Assembly (NCBI RefSeq): GCF_900155685.1
Contig: NZ_LT732548.1
Span: 3,849,048 to 3,913,047 of the forward strand
DNA length: 64,000 bases
Source: Paenibacillus bouchesdurhonensis
Lineage (GTDB): Bacteria > Bacillota > Bacilli > Paenibacillales > Paenibacillaceae
Reading direction: 5' to 3'
Position numbers and translations under genes: made by a program. The notes below the pieces were generated by a model that worked only from the letters and a program-made list of their open reading frames with translations, was not told the DNA's origin and searched no databases. This document shows, piece after piece, positions 25,970 to 34,001 of the stretch; within the stretch, counting starts at the first letter, position 1; each line of letters opens with the position of its first letter.

Positions 25970-26514
25970 GCAGCTTGAATGTGGGTTTGCAGCTGTTCGC
26001 TGCTCGTAATTTCGCCAACGATGGATTGATGGAGATTGCCCTTTTTATCAATAATATAAGTAACCGGCAGGCCGACAATCCCGTATAACCCAGCCACTTT
26101 CCCTGTCACGTCAATCATGACCGGAAATTCAAAATGATGCTCAGTCAAAAATTCATTCACGGTTGCTTTGGATTCTCCCGCATTCACAAACAAGGTAGCT
26201 ACATCCGATTGGTTCGACAGGTACACCTCATTGATGAGCGGCATCTCCTTCACGCAAGGCTCACACCAGGAAGCCCAGAAGTTAAGAACAACCACTTTTC
26301 CTCGATAGTCGGATAGCGCAACCTGATCTCCATGCGTGTTCGTAACTTCAAAGTTCGGTGCAGCCGCCCCAATTGCTAGTCTTGCTTTCTGCTCCGCGCG
26401 CTCCCCCTGATTGGACGTAACGATAATCCATATGACAGCGCCGATAGCAAATAAAGCTAGTCCCAGCGTAATTACTGAGCTTGTACGTAGTCCTTTATTT
26501 TCCGGTTTATTCAT
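25957..26514 (-). CDS. TlpA/ResA-like membrane-anchored thioredoxin
   Basis: 185-residue protein with an N-terminal membrane helix (residues 13-33) and an external thioredoxin domain with the active site WASWCEPCVKEMP near residue 82 and the cis-proline loop GLPVTYIID near 153. ResA-type proteins reduce apocytochrome or copper-site cysteines outside the membrane. The ATG overlaps the nosF stop (ATGA), so it belongs to the nos transcript, where it could keep copper-binding thiols of the target enzyme reduced (inference). Confidence 0.9.
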   Translation of the reverse strand: MNKPENKGLRTSSVITLGLALFAIGAVIWIIVTSNQGERAEQKARLAIGAAAPNFEVTNTHGDQVALSDYRGKVVVLNFWASWCEPCVKEMPLINEVYLSNQSDVATLFVNAGESKATVNEFLTEHHFEFPVMIDVTGKVAGLYGIVGLPVTYIIDKKGNLHQSIVGEITSSEQLQTHIQAAADD

Positions 26515-27251
26515 TTCAACTCACCTGCCGTAGAGGTTATTCCTAAGCTCTGCTGAAACGCCGCCTGAAGCGGGTAAGCGCCGTACTGCTGGCGGAAATG
26601 CTCCACCGTCCCCTCGCCATAATTTCGACCGTTATTCAAAAAGACAACGTAGTCGGCGATCTCCTCGGCAATCTCCAATTGGTGCGTGGAAAATAAGACC
26701 GTATGACCTTCGCGCCGAATATTTTGCAATAAACGAACAAATTCACTCATCCAATAAGGATCAAGCCCATTTGTGGGCTCATCCATAATTAACAACGGCG
26801 GCTTCCCCAGCATAGCCTGAGCAAACAAAATGCGCTGCCGCATGCCTTTGGAAAAAGTGTGCACCTGCTTGTTTCGCTTGTCCCTCAAACCTACGATTTC
26901 CAACACTTCGTCAACCCGACTCTGAGGAACGCGGCGCAATGCTGCCCAGAAAGACAATGCTTCCGCGGCCGTCAGACCGTGCGAGAACTGAAAATCGTCC
27001 GGCATATAACCGATCTGTTGGGAGAACTGCTTTCTATCTTTTTTCCATTGTAGCTGATTTACGGTAATTTCCCCGCTCGTGGGTTGAAGGATTCCGGCAA
27101 TCATGCGCAAAACCGTACTTTTCCCGGCGCCGTTCCCCCCGCAAAGGCCAACGATGCTGCCTGCCTCGATATTCAAATTGATATTCTCGACGAGCTTCTG
27201 CTTCTTAATCACCTTATCGACACCGATTACCTGCACGAATGGATCAGCCAC
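26511..27251 (-). CDS. nosF: ABC transporter ATP-binding protein NosF
   Basis: 246-residue ABC ATPase. Walker A is GGNGAGKSTVLRM near residue 39, the signature is FSKGMRQRILFAQAMLG near 134, Walker B is LLIMDEPTNGLDP near 155 and the H-loop FSTHQLE. Gene order with nosY, nosL and nosD identifies it as NosF, the ATPase of the NosDFY machine for copper-site assembly in nitrous oxide reductase. It overlaps nosY by eight bases and the TlpA gene by four. Confidence 0.85.
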   Translation of the reverse strand: MADPFVQVIGVDKVIKKQKLVENINLNIEAGSIVGLCGGNGAGKSTVLRMIAGILQPTSGEITVNQLQWKKDRKQFSQQIGYMPDDFQFSHGLTAAEALSFWAALRRVPQSRVDEVLEIVGLRDKRNKQVHTFSKGMRQRILFAQAMLGKPPLLIMDEPTNGLDPYWMSEFVRLLQNIRREGHTVLFSTHQLEIAEEIADYVVFLNNGRNYGEGTVEHFRQQYGAYPLQAAFQQSLGITSTAGELK

Positions 27252-28065
27252 GAGATCGTCCCCTTTCCCAGATCCAATATACCCCCGTTATAGAGATACC
27301 GATCCAAGCCAAGCATACTATAAAAAACAGCAAGCTGCCTCCCGGCTGCTGAATCCAGGTCACCCACTCATAATATTCCGGCCCGAGCACTGAACCTCCG
27401 CCAAGCTTAATTACAACAAAGAGCCGCACGAGCTCCGCCGGATTCAAGAATGTTAAAGCGACCAGCAGCGGCTTAATCCATAAATAAGGCAGCATGCCTA
27501 GTATAGAAATAAGAAGCGTCGTCCAGCCGATCACGGCAAAAAACCAGATCATAACGGAGAACGTCAATGCCTGCCAACGATTTTTGGATAGGGAGCCGAC
27601 AAATAAGGCGATAGCCAGAAACAACAGCACTAAGCCGCAGGAGAAGGCAAGGAACAGCAAATAAGAACTAAGTTCAAATGCTGTGCCCGTAAAAACAGAA
27701 ATCAAGCCCATCAAACCATAGCCGAATGAGACAATGATTAATAAAACGACGGAAAGGCCTACATATTTTCCAATAATAAAAGGCATGGTGCCGAGCGGAT
27801 ACGTCGATAATAGCTGCCAGCTTCCCTCCTCCTTCTCCCCCGTTAAGGAAAAGGAGCCGAGAAACAAAGTCATCAGCGGAAGCAAGTATAAAATCAGGTT
27901 CAGCATGGAACCCGTAATTGCGGAATAGCCGCTGACGGCATTTTGAGAATTAACGAGCAGCAAGCTTATGCTGAATACCGAGAACAGAATGAGAAAAGAA
28001 TAGGCCCACGGATTGCGGAGCCCAATCTTAATTTCTCTTTTTGCTACTTGAAGCATATCAGTCAT
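27244..28065 (-). CDS. nosY: ABC transporter permease NosY
   Basis: 273-residue permease with six hydrophobic segments, first near residues 18-38 (WAYSFLILFSVFSISLLLV). The conserved SLTGEKEEGSWQLLSTYPLG loop near residue 73 is characteristic of the NosY/ABC-2 group. It pairs with NosF. The spacing of 17 bases to nosL and overlap with nosF indicate one transcript. Assignment to NosY, and not to another ABC-2 exporter, rests mainly on the neighbours nosD and nosL. Confidence 0.83.
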   Translation of the reverse strand: MTDMLQVAKREIKIGLRNPWAYSFLILFSVFSISLLLVNSQNAVSGYSAITGSMLNLILYLLPLMTLFLGSFSLTGEKEEGSWQLLSTYPLGTMPFIIGKYVGLSVVLLIIVSFGYGLMGLISVFTGTAFELSSYLLFLAFSCGLVLLFLAIALFVGSLSKNRWQALTFSVMIWFFAVIGWTTLLISILGMLPYLWIKPLLVALTFLNPAELVRLFVVIKLGGGSVLGPEYYEWVTWIQQPGGSLLFFIVCLAWIGISITGVYWIWERGRSRG

Positions 28066-28082
28066 CTTTTTTTCCTCATTTT

Positions 28083-28673
28083 CTATTGCTGGTTTGCGTC
28101 ATCGCTAGCGTCGTGATGCATCTCATGAGTCCCCTCATGTTCATCTTCGTGATGATCATCCCCAGGCGCATCCTCATGATCTCCATGACCTCCGTGCTCA
28201 TGATCATGCTTCATATCCTGGTTCTGCTCCCAAGCATGGCTCGCAAGCTCATCGGAACTTAACACTTGGCCTATACCCTGCTCTGCGACAAAAGCTTCTG
28301 CCGCTGCTTTATCTTTAAAGCTGACAACGCCATAGGCCATCGGAGTACGGAGTGAGGCGTCGTATACATAAGTTGCTTTGCTAACCTCGATCCACTCCTT
28401 GTCGTTGTAGTCACGTACATAGTCCTTGCCGATATCATCAGTACCGTTCTCATTCTTCCATACATACATACAGCCTAGATCGTCAAATTTCAAACTTTTG
28501 CCGTCCTTCGTCACGATTTGCGTAGCAAAGGCATCATCCTTCACCTGCATATTGCAAACAACACAGACGTCTACATCTTCATTAATTGCCTGTGCCGCAT
28601 ACTTATCCTGACCGCAGCCTGCCAACAAAGTAAATGTAAGCATAATAATCAAAGCTAATGACCATTTTTTCAT
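28083..28673 (-). CDS. nosL: NosL copper lipoprotein with His-rich tail
   Basis: 196-residue exported lipoprotein (FTLLAGCGQD lipobox). Residues 35-130 are the NosL domain, with the Cu(I) site CVVCNMQV near residue 38 and the typical KFDDLGCMYVWK near 64. The last 45 residues are an added tail of His, Asp and Glu (MKHDHEHGGHGDHED and more), which should bind several metal ions. NosL donates copper to nitrous oxide reductase through NosD. The ATG overlaps the nosD stop (ATGA). Confidence 0.9.
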   Translation of the reverse strand: MKKWSLALIIMLTFTLLAGCGQDKYAAQAINEDVDVCVVCNMQVKDDAFATQIVTKDGKSLKFDDLGCMYVWKNENGTDDIGKDYVRDYNDKEWIEVSKATYVYDASLRTPMAYGVVSFKDKAAAEAFVAEQGIGQVLSSDELASHAWEQNQDMKHDHEHGGHGDHEDAPGDDHHEDEHEGTHEMHHDASDDANQQ

Positions 28674-30079
28674 GATTTGGATACCCCCGAATAAAGTATA
28701 GTTATAATTGCTGTAGCAAGCAGCATCGTTGCGATAATCAAAATAAACGTTTGATCGGAAATGACCGTTTTAGCCTCCGCATCACCAGATGGCAATGGCA
28801 GCATGTCCGATGCCGCATTCAGCTTCATTTGTGGCGCGCTATCCATCGCCCAGCTTTTCTCTTCATCGGTGATCATCTCGCTTAGGAACGTCATGCCTGG
28901 CGACTGAAAGAACAACTGAAAGGCCGGAGTCTTCGCGACCAGCTCTTGATAAAAAGGGTTTATTGCATACGGGATATCGCTTATTCCATCATTATCCATA
29001 TCCAACCCCTGCGCGGAATCCCAGTAGTTTCCCTTCATCTCATTCTCTCTGCTATCGGTCGCTTCTGCTTCAATCACATTAGATATGAAGTCGTTGCCCT
29101 CGATCCTGTTGCCTTCAGCTTGCTTGAATTGAATGCCGATGAAGTTTCTTATCACTGAATTCTCTTTCACTTGATTATCCTTCGACAATTCAATGTATAT
29201 CCCCACTCTATTGCCCTCAACAAAATTTCTCTCGATGGCTGAATTTTGCACATCAAATAACAGAATCCCTTGCGAATTGGCATTCTGGCTCTGCTTCGCG
29301 AAAGAATTGTCCGTTACCTGCACGTTTCTTACGCCCATAATCATTGCACCCGTTACGTTGAACTCGCCCTGATTGTTATGGACTCGTGTATCTTTTACAT
29401 ACATGCAGTGGATGCCGTAGCGCGAGCCGTACAACCGATTATTCTCTACATTTTGCCCATTGCTGTTCTCCAGATAAATGCCGTCCCGCATGCCAGCGAT
29501 CGTATTCTCCTCAATGCGATTGTCGTGTGAATTATACAGATCGATGCCGTTTCCCTTCTGTCCGAGTTTTGTATCGGCTTCACCTTCTGCACGCAGCCAA
29601 GAGATTTCATTGTTCCGAATCAGAGCATGATCTGCATCGCGCAGCAAAATGCCGAAGCCGACAGTTTTGATTCTCAGCTCCTCAAGAACAACGTTATCCC
29701 CATCCACTGCAATCGCGGCAGTCTCTTCTCCAGCCGCACTCTGTAAAATATTCACTCCCCGAACTATAACATCGGACGCTTCAATTCGAATGGCCGCTTT
29801 TGGCATCTCGTTATAGATAATCGCCGTCTTTCCGCCTTCAATCGTTAGTTTCTTAGTTAGGACGGCCGGGCCTGCATATTTTTCTTCAGTCAGTACAAGA
29901 GTGTCTCCCGGATTTGCTTCGTCAATCAATCGCTGTAGGGAGGGGATGTCGGAAGCTGATCCTGGATCCTCTGCCGCAGACTCTGCAAATATTGGAGAAG
30001 CAGCAGCACCTGCCCATGCTAGATTTAGCAGCATTGCCGCAGTAAGGACAAGAAATGCAACCACTCCTTTGCGTCTCAT
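28670..30079 (-). CDS. nosD: NosD copper-assembly protein, membrane-anchored
   Basis: 469-residue exported protein: signal peptide (residues 1-33), then a right-handed beta-helix of NosD repeats with ladders such as NRIEENTIAGMRDGIYLENS and NKLYG-like turns, through about residue 370, and a C-terminal membrane helix (TFILIIATMLLATAIITILY). NosD partners NosFY in building copper centres of nitrous oxide reductase. It is the first gene of the nosDLYF-tlpA run; the usual upstream nosZ is absent. The start at 30079 has only a distant GGGGG, so initiation may be weak. Confidence 0.87.
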   Translation of the reverse strand: MRRKGVVAFLVLTAAMLLNLAWAGAAASPIFAESAAEDPGSASDIPSLQRLIDEANPGDTLVLTEEKYAGPAVLTKKLTIEGGKTAIIYNEMPKAAIRIEASDVIVRGVNILQSAAGEETAAIAVDGDNVVLEELRIKTVGFGILLRDADHALIRNNEISWLRAEGEADTKLGQKGNGIDLYNSHDNRIEENTIAGMRDGIYLENSNGQNVENNRLYGSRYGIHCMYVKDTRVHNNQGEFNVTGAMIMGVRNVQVTDNSFAKQSQNANSQGILLFDVQNSAIERNFVEGNRVGIYIELSKDNQVKENSVIRNFIGIQFKQAEGNRIEGNDFISNVIEAEATDSRENEMKGNYWDSAQGLDMDNDGISDIPYAINPFYQELVAKTPAFQLFFQSPGMTFLSEMITDEEKSWAMDSAPQMKLNAASDMLPLPSGDAEAKTVISDQTFILIIATMLLATAIITILYSGVSKS

Positions 30080-30210
30080 AAGCTTATTTCTGATGCCCCC
30101 TTTTTTTATTACTTAGCCCAGACGAATTATTCATTTAACATGATAAGCTATAACATTTCTCACTAACATAGCCCATTAGAGTCCCTTTTTTCAGAATCAG
30201 GCATGATTTT

Positions 30211-30228
30211 ATGTCATTTTTATGACAT
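30211..30228. promoter_or_regulatory. Palindrome resembling a CRP/FNR-family site upstream of nosD
   Basis: ATGTCATTTTTATGACAT is an inverted repeat of seven bases on each side of four T. Its core TGTCA-N6-TGACA has the geometry of CRP/FNR-family sites (TGTGA-N6-TCACA). It lies about 130 bases upstream of nosD. Control of the nos genes by oxygen or nitric oxide through such a regulator is inferred. Confidence 0.4.
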
Positions 30229-30343
30229 TATCCCTAATATCTATCTTCACGATTTGAGGTTCCTGCATTAAAACATCTAATTATTACAATTATTGCTTGA
30301 TGAAGAGCTTCTTGTTGATAGCGCATTCAACATCATAGGAAAA

Positions 30344-30383
30344 GGCTGCCCCAGCGGTAGTACACCGCATGCTAGGGGCAGCC
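30344..30383 (-). terminator. Terminator of the GntR operon
   Basis: GGCTGCCCC and GGGGCAGCC pair around a 22-base loop, 22 bases past the GntR stop. The minus strand continues TTTTCC. Confidence 0.75.
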
Positions 30384-30405
30384 CTTCAGATGAAGAAAAT
30401 CCAGA

Positions 30406-31122
30406 TTAGACATCATAATTCACGATATAATTTTGCAGTTCCGTATTGTAATATCCTACGCTAAACTCCCTTACCTTGCCGTGTTCATCGTAGGAATAAC
30501 GAGACCGTTTCAGCAGGGGCAATCCCTTGCTCCCGAGCTGCAAAATATCTTCCGCTTCCGGTGGTGGAACAGCCACCGAGAACTCGTCTCGCAGCCTGTC
30601 CAGAGAAATACTTTGCTCCTGGAGCAGATCGTACAAGGATCTGGCATTTAAATCAGAAAGTTGCAAGTCGTCAATAATCATTGCCAAATAATGCGTATAG
30701 TAAATGTAGGGCTGATCATCAAGATAATACACTCGTTCCAGCCTTAAACATTGATCTCCAAATAGCAGATGCAGTTCCGTCCCTGCTTCATTGCGCCTCA
30801 TTTCTGCACGCAGCCACTGCTTGTTGATCCGATGTCCCTCTTCCACCAAAATCTCTGTGAAGTGCTTCCACTTCGATAGTTTGGAGGCGGCCTTGTTGCG
30901 GATCACCTTAGTTCCTTTTCCGCTGCCTCTTTCAAGATATCCTTCTAGGACAAGCTCTTGAATCGCACCTCTAACGGTAATTTTGCTTACGGAAAACTCC
31001 TGCTCCAATTGCGGCTCAGAAGGGATATTCTCCCCTAAGGGATAAACACCGTGCAGGATCCGATCCTTCAAAATATCCCTGATTTGCAAGTATAAGGGTT
31101 TATCCTTTCTGGACAGGCTCAC
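30406..31122 (-). CDS. GntR/HutC-type transcriptional regulator
   Basis: 238-residue repressor. Residues 5-75 are a GntR winged helix (KPLYLQIRDILKDRILHG, then ITVRGAIQELVLEGYLERGS) and residues 90-235 a UTRA ligand domain (CLRLERVYYLDDQPYIYYTH). The ligand is probably a sugar acid or sugar phosphate of the operon it closes. GTG 31122 has AAGGTAGTGG upstream and lies nine bases after the kinase stop. It likely acts on the two palindromes at 35171-35233 in front of the first gene. Confidence 0.9.
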   Translation of the reverse strand: MSLSRKDKPLYLQIRDILKDRILHGVYPLGENIPSEPQLEQEFSVSKITVRGAIQELVLEGYLERGSGKGTKVIRNKAASKLSKWKHFTEILVEEGHRINKQWLRAEMRRNEAGTELHLLFGDQCLRLERVYYLDDQPYIYYTHYLAMIIDDLQLSDLNARSLYDLLQEQSISLDRLRDEFSVAVPPPEAEDILQLGSKGLPLLKRSRYSYDEHGKVREFSVGYYNTELQNYIVNYDV

Positions 31123-31131
31123 TTCAATCCA

Positions 31132-32148
31132 CTACCTTTCTACGTCGCGAGCAGATTCCGTCATGGCCCGCAATATTTCCTCTTCAGTTGCCATAGGGGT
31201 ATCGCCGGACACCGTGTGGGCAAGCATGCCTGCCGTCGCCGCAAACGCGACCGTCTTCTCAGGCAGGTAGCCTTCCAGTTCGCCATGAACGATTCCGCTT
31301 GTAAATGCATCCCCGGCACCTATTCTATCATAGACGGCGAACGTCAGCATATCTGAAAAAGTAAAGCTCTGATCCTTGTACAGATAGCCGCGCAAGGAAT
31401 GCGAATTATCGTTGTGGATCCGGCGGTGTGTACCCGCTATGACCGAGATTTGATATTGCTCGGCAATGATTGGAATCAGCTCCCTAAGCTGCTCTTCGCG
31501 CTGCTCCTTCTGCGTGCTCATGCCTAAGGTGTGGATCGCGTCCTTCTCGTTCATCATCACGATGTCCGCCAGCCGCAGCATCTCCTCATAATGCGGCTTC
31601 GCCTTGTCATACCCACCCTCGCCCCACAGAGACGGACGGTAATTGCAATCGAAAATAACAAGACCACTCTGCCGCTTCACCGCACGGGCCAATGCTTGCA
31701 TATGCTGCCTGACGCCGTCGTTCATTGCCAGAGTAATTCCACAGAAATGTACTGCATCAATTCCCCGGGCAATATCGTCATAAGGATACACACCCTCAGG
31801 TGCTGTATTGAAGCTGCTCTCCAGGCGGTTGCTATAGGTCACCCGGCTAGGCCTAGCGCCAAAGCCGTTCTCAAGGAAGTACATGCCGATATAATTTCCG
31901 CCTTTTTGAATAAAGGGCGTAGAGATGCCCAGCTTACGCAAATAAGCTGCAGCAGCCTCACCTAACGGATTGACCGGCAAGCGGGAGATCAGGCTCCCCG
32001 TGTGGCCGAACCGCGCCAACGCCGAGGCGACGTTCACGCCGGTGCCGGAAAAGGTATAGTGCAGTGTGTTCCCCTGCGACAGAAGCTCATACCCCGGCAC
32101 TTGCAGACGCATCATGACCTCGCCAAACGCTGCTATCCGCTTAGGCAT
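31132..32148 (-). CDS. PfkB-family sugar kinase (2-keto-3-deoxygluconate kinase-like)
   Basis: 338-residue ribokinase-family enzyme. It opens RIAAFGEVMMRLQVPG, has the substrate motif FSGTGVNVASALARFGHTG near residue 33 and the catalytic signature DRIGAGDAFTSGIVHG near 273. FDCNYRPSLWGEGGY near 164 is typical of 2-keto-3-deoxygluconate kinases. It would make 2-keto-3-deoxy-6-phosphogluconate for the aldolase encoded just upstream, whose gene it overlaps by eight bases. Confidence 0.85.
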   Translation of the reverse strand: MPKRIAAFGEVMMRLQVPGYELLSQGNTLHYTFSGTGVNVASALARFGHTGSLISRLPVNPLGEAAAAYLRKLGISTPFIQKGGNYIGMYFLENGFGARPSRVTYSNRLESSFNTAPEGVYPYDDIARGIDAVHFCGITLAMNDGVRQHMQALARAVKRQSGLVIFDCNYRPSLWGEGGYDKAKPHYEEMLRLADIVMMNEKDAIHTLGMSTQKEQREEQLRELIPIIAEQYQISVIAGTHRRIHNDNSHSLRGYLYKDQSFTFSDMLTFAVYDRIGAGDAFTSGIVHGELEGYLPEKTVAFAATAGMLAHTVSGDTPMATEEEILRAMTESARDVER

Positions 32149-32896
32149 ACGAATCAGCCAGCCTTTTCATGATTGACAGCAAATCGCGCATGTCTTGGAC
32201 ATTCGTTTTTCCCGATTGCTTATCAATTATCGAAGAATATACGTGAGGGATGACCTGCGGCACCCCTGCGTCCAGGGCAATTCGCAAGATAGCCTCAAAA
32301 TTGTCCATATCAATGCCGCCTGTCGGTTCGAGGGCAAAGCTCTCTTCGGCACACGCTTTAGCAACGGCACGATACTCATCTTCACGGCTCAGTCCTTGCA
32401 TCGGGAAATACTTCAGGGCATTTCCCCCCATATCCCGAACGAGTGAAATTGCCGATTGAATCGATATGATCGCTGGCTCGCTCCCCGCGGCACTGATCGG
32501 ACCCGTTGAAATATTCACATAGCCCGGATGCCCCGATGGCGATACCAGGCTATTAATCCAGCTATCCTTCTCCCCAAGGTTGGCTCGGGTAGCACCTACG
32601 GCTGGAAACACCTGATTGATATGGCTTCCGGGATAATACTTGGCGATTTCCGCTACGACGGCCGCCTGGCGATTATCGCCAGCGCCTAGTCCGATCGATA
32701 CAGCTTCATCGATTTCCCGGCCATACTGCTTCATGGCAGCAACAGCTTCTTCCACCGTCGCATAATCTTTGGATAGTACGCCGACCAGTACATATCCTTC
32801 CGCGGCCTCGAATACTTCCTTGGCATTTTCAACGTCCTTGGCCAGAACATTTAATGCGACTCTGCCTTTATAAAATCGTTTGGCGATCTGTGACAT
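32141..32896 (-). CDS. dgaF: KDPG-type aldolase, DgaF family
   Basis: 251-residue enzyme of the DgaF (KDGP aldolase) family, longer than the standard KDPG aldolase Eda. Visible are RVALNVLAKDVENAKEVFEA, the glycine-rich SIGLGAGDNRQAAVV near residue 63 and FALEPTGGIDMDNFEAILRI near 191. It would split 2-keto-3-deoxy-6-phosphogluconate into pyruvate and glyceraldehyde 3-phosphate. It is located one base downstream of the ammonia-lyase gene, the same pair as in the dga operon of Salmonella. Confidence 0.83.
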   Translation of the reverse strand: MSQIAKRFYKGRVALNVLAKDVENAKEVFEAAEGYVLVGVLSKDYATVEEAVAAMKQYGREIDEAVSIGLGAGDNRQAAVVAEIAKYYPGSHINQVFPAVGATRANLGEKDSWINSLVSPSGHPGYVNISTGPISAAGSEPAIISIQSAISLVRDMGGNALKYFPMQGLSREDEYRAVAKACAEESFALEPTGGIDMDNFEAILRIALDAGVPQVIPHVYSSIIDKQSGKTNVQDMRDLLSIMKRLADSYA

Positions 32897-32897
32897 A

Positions 32898-34001
32898 CTA
32901 ACGTCCTCCTGTCAATTCCCGTATTTTGGCTTCAATAACGATAATGTCATCTCCAAGGAGCGGACGCGGGTCAATATCGAAATACCCCTGCCGCACACCG
33001 TAATCCCGTGTATATATAGCAATCTCGCCGTTCTGCAATCCCTCCGCCACTTCTTTAGCAGAGACGCCCGTCTTCTCAGAATCGATGTGTATGCGCCCAC
33101 GATAAATCGCCCGCCCCGCTTCATCCTGTACAATGGCAACATGAACTCCCGAGATATTATTTAATGGCATGAGCGCTTGTAACGCCGCCTTCTCCTGCTC
33201 GCTCTTGTCTTCCTTGACCATATATTCATCCAACGCCTGAAGCAAACCAAAGGTCGTTTCTTTGCCTACCTTCATGCTGCGCCCGATTCCGTGCAATTGT
33301 ACTTTGAGCCATTCTATAAAGGTTCGTTTACCGGCGACGATTCCGGAGGTTGGGCCTTCAATTGCTTTGGAGCCGCTGTAAATTGCCAGGTCGGAGCATT
33401 TCACATATTTCTGGAGATCTTCTTCCGCTGCCGCATCCACGATGAGCGGTATTCCACTGCGCTGGGCGACCTCCCACGCTTCCTCCGCTGAGATCATATT
33501 TTTTTGCACGGCATGATGTGATTTTACGTAGAGGATCGCGGCGGTATTATCGGATATTGCCTCCTCGATATGTTCTGCCCGGCCTTCATTGGCATAGCCC
33601 ACCTCCAGCAGTTTTCCGCCGCCTAAAGATACCATCGTTTCTACAGGAGCTCCGTACTGCACATTATGTCCTTTCAGAATGATGATTTCATTCTTGAGAA
33701 TCGCATCCTGATGCAAGCGCTCACTGCGGCGACGATTCCCCTGAGTCACCACAGCCGCCACCGATAGGGCAATTCCGCTGGATGCGGAGTTGACGACCAC
33801 CGCTGCTTCCGATCCGAGTATTCGCGCGATATGATCCCCTGCCTTATCGACCAGATCCGCGATCTCGACGTAGCTTTGCCCTCCTTGCTTCATCGCCTCC
33901 ATGACCGTATCAGTCGGCGCGGACACCCCCAGGATGCTCATTCGCCCGCTGGCATTAATGACCCGCTTAAGCCCGTACTTCGCATTCAATGTATTCCCCA
34001 C
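32898..34001 (-). CDS. dgaE: DgaE-type PLP-dependent ammonia lyase
   Basis: 367-residue fold-type I PLP enzyme resembling D-glucosaminate-6-phosphate ammonia lyase DgaE and SelA-like proteins. The N-terminus GLKRVINASGRMSILGVSAP, the cofactor region VVVNSASSGIALSVAA near 67 and the probable Schiff-base Lys in IYSGSKAIEGPTSG near 213 are visible. It removes ammonia from an amino sugar acid to give a 2-keto-3-deoxy acid. It overlaps the metallohydrolase by 35 bases. Confidence 0.83.
   Translation of the reverse strand: MGNTLNAKYGLKRVINASGRMSILGVSAPTDTVMEAMKQGGQSYVEIADLVDKAGDHIARILGSEAAVVVNSASSGIALSVAAVVTQGNRRRSERLHQDAILKNEIIILKGHNVQYGAPVETMVSLGGGKLLEVGYANEGRAEHIEEAISDNTAAILYVKSHHAVQKNMISAEEAWEVAQRSGIPLIVDAAAEEDLQKYVKCSDLAIYSGSKAIEGPTSGIVAGKRTFIEWLKVQLHGIGRSMKVGKETTFGLLQALDEYMVKEDKSEQEKAALQALMPLNNISGVHVAIVQDEAGRAIYRGRIHIDSEKTGVSAKEVAEGLQNGEIAIYTRDYGVRQGYFDIDPRPLLGDDIIVIEAKIRELTGGR

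Larger units (their letters stand above)
30080..30405. other. Gene-free stretch upstream of nosD
   Basis: The 326 bases between nosD and the GntR gene are AT-rich and hold no open frame. They contain the palindrome at 30211-30228 and, at the far end, the terminator of the GntR operon at 30344-30383. The nosD promoter must lie here; no clear -10/-35 pair was identified. Confidence 0.6.
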
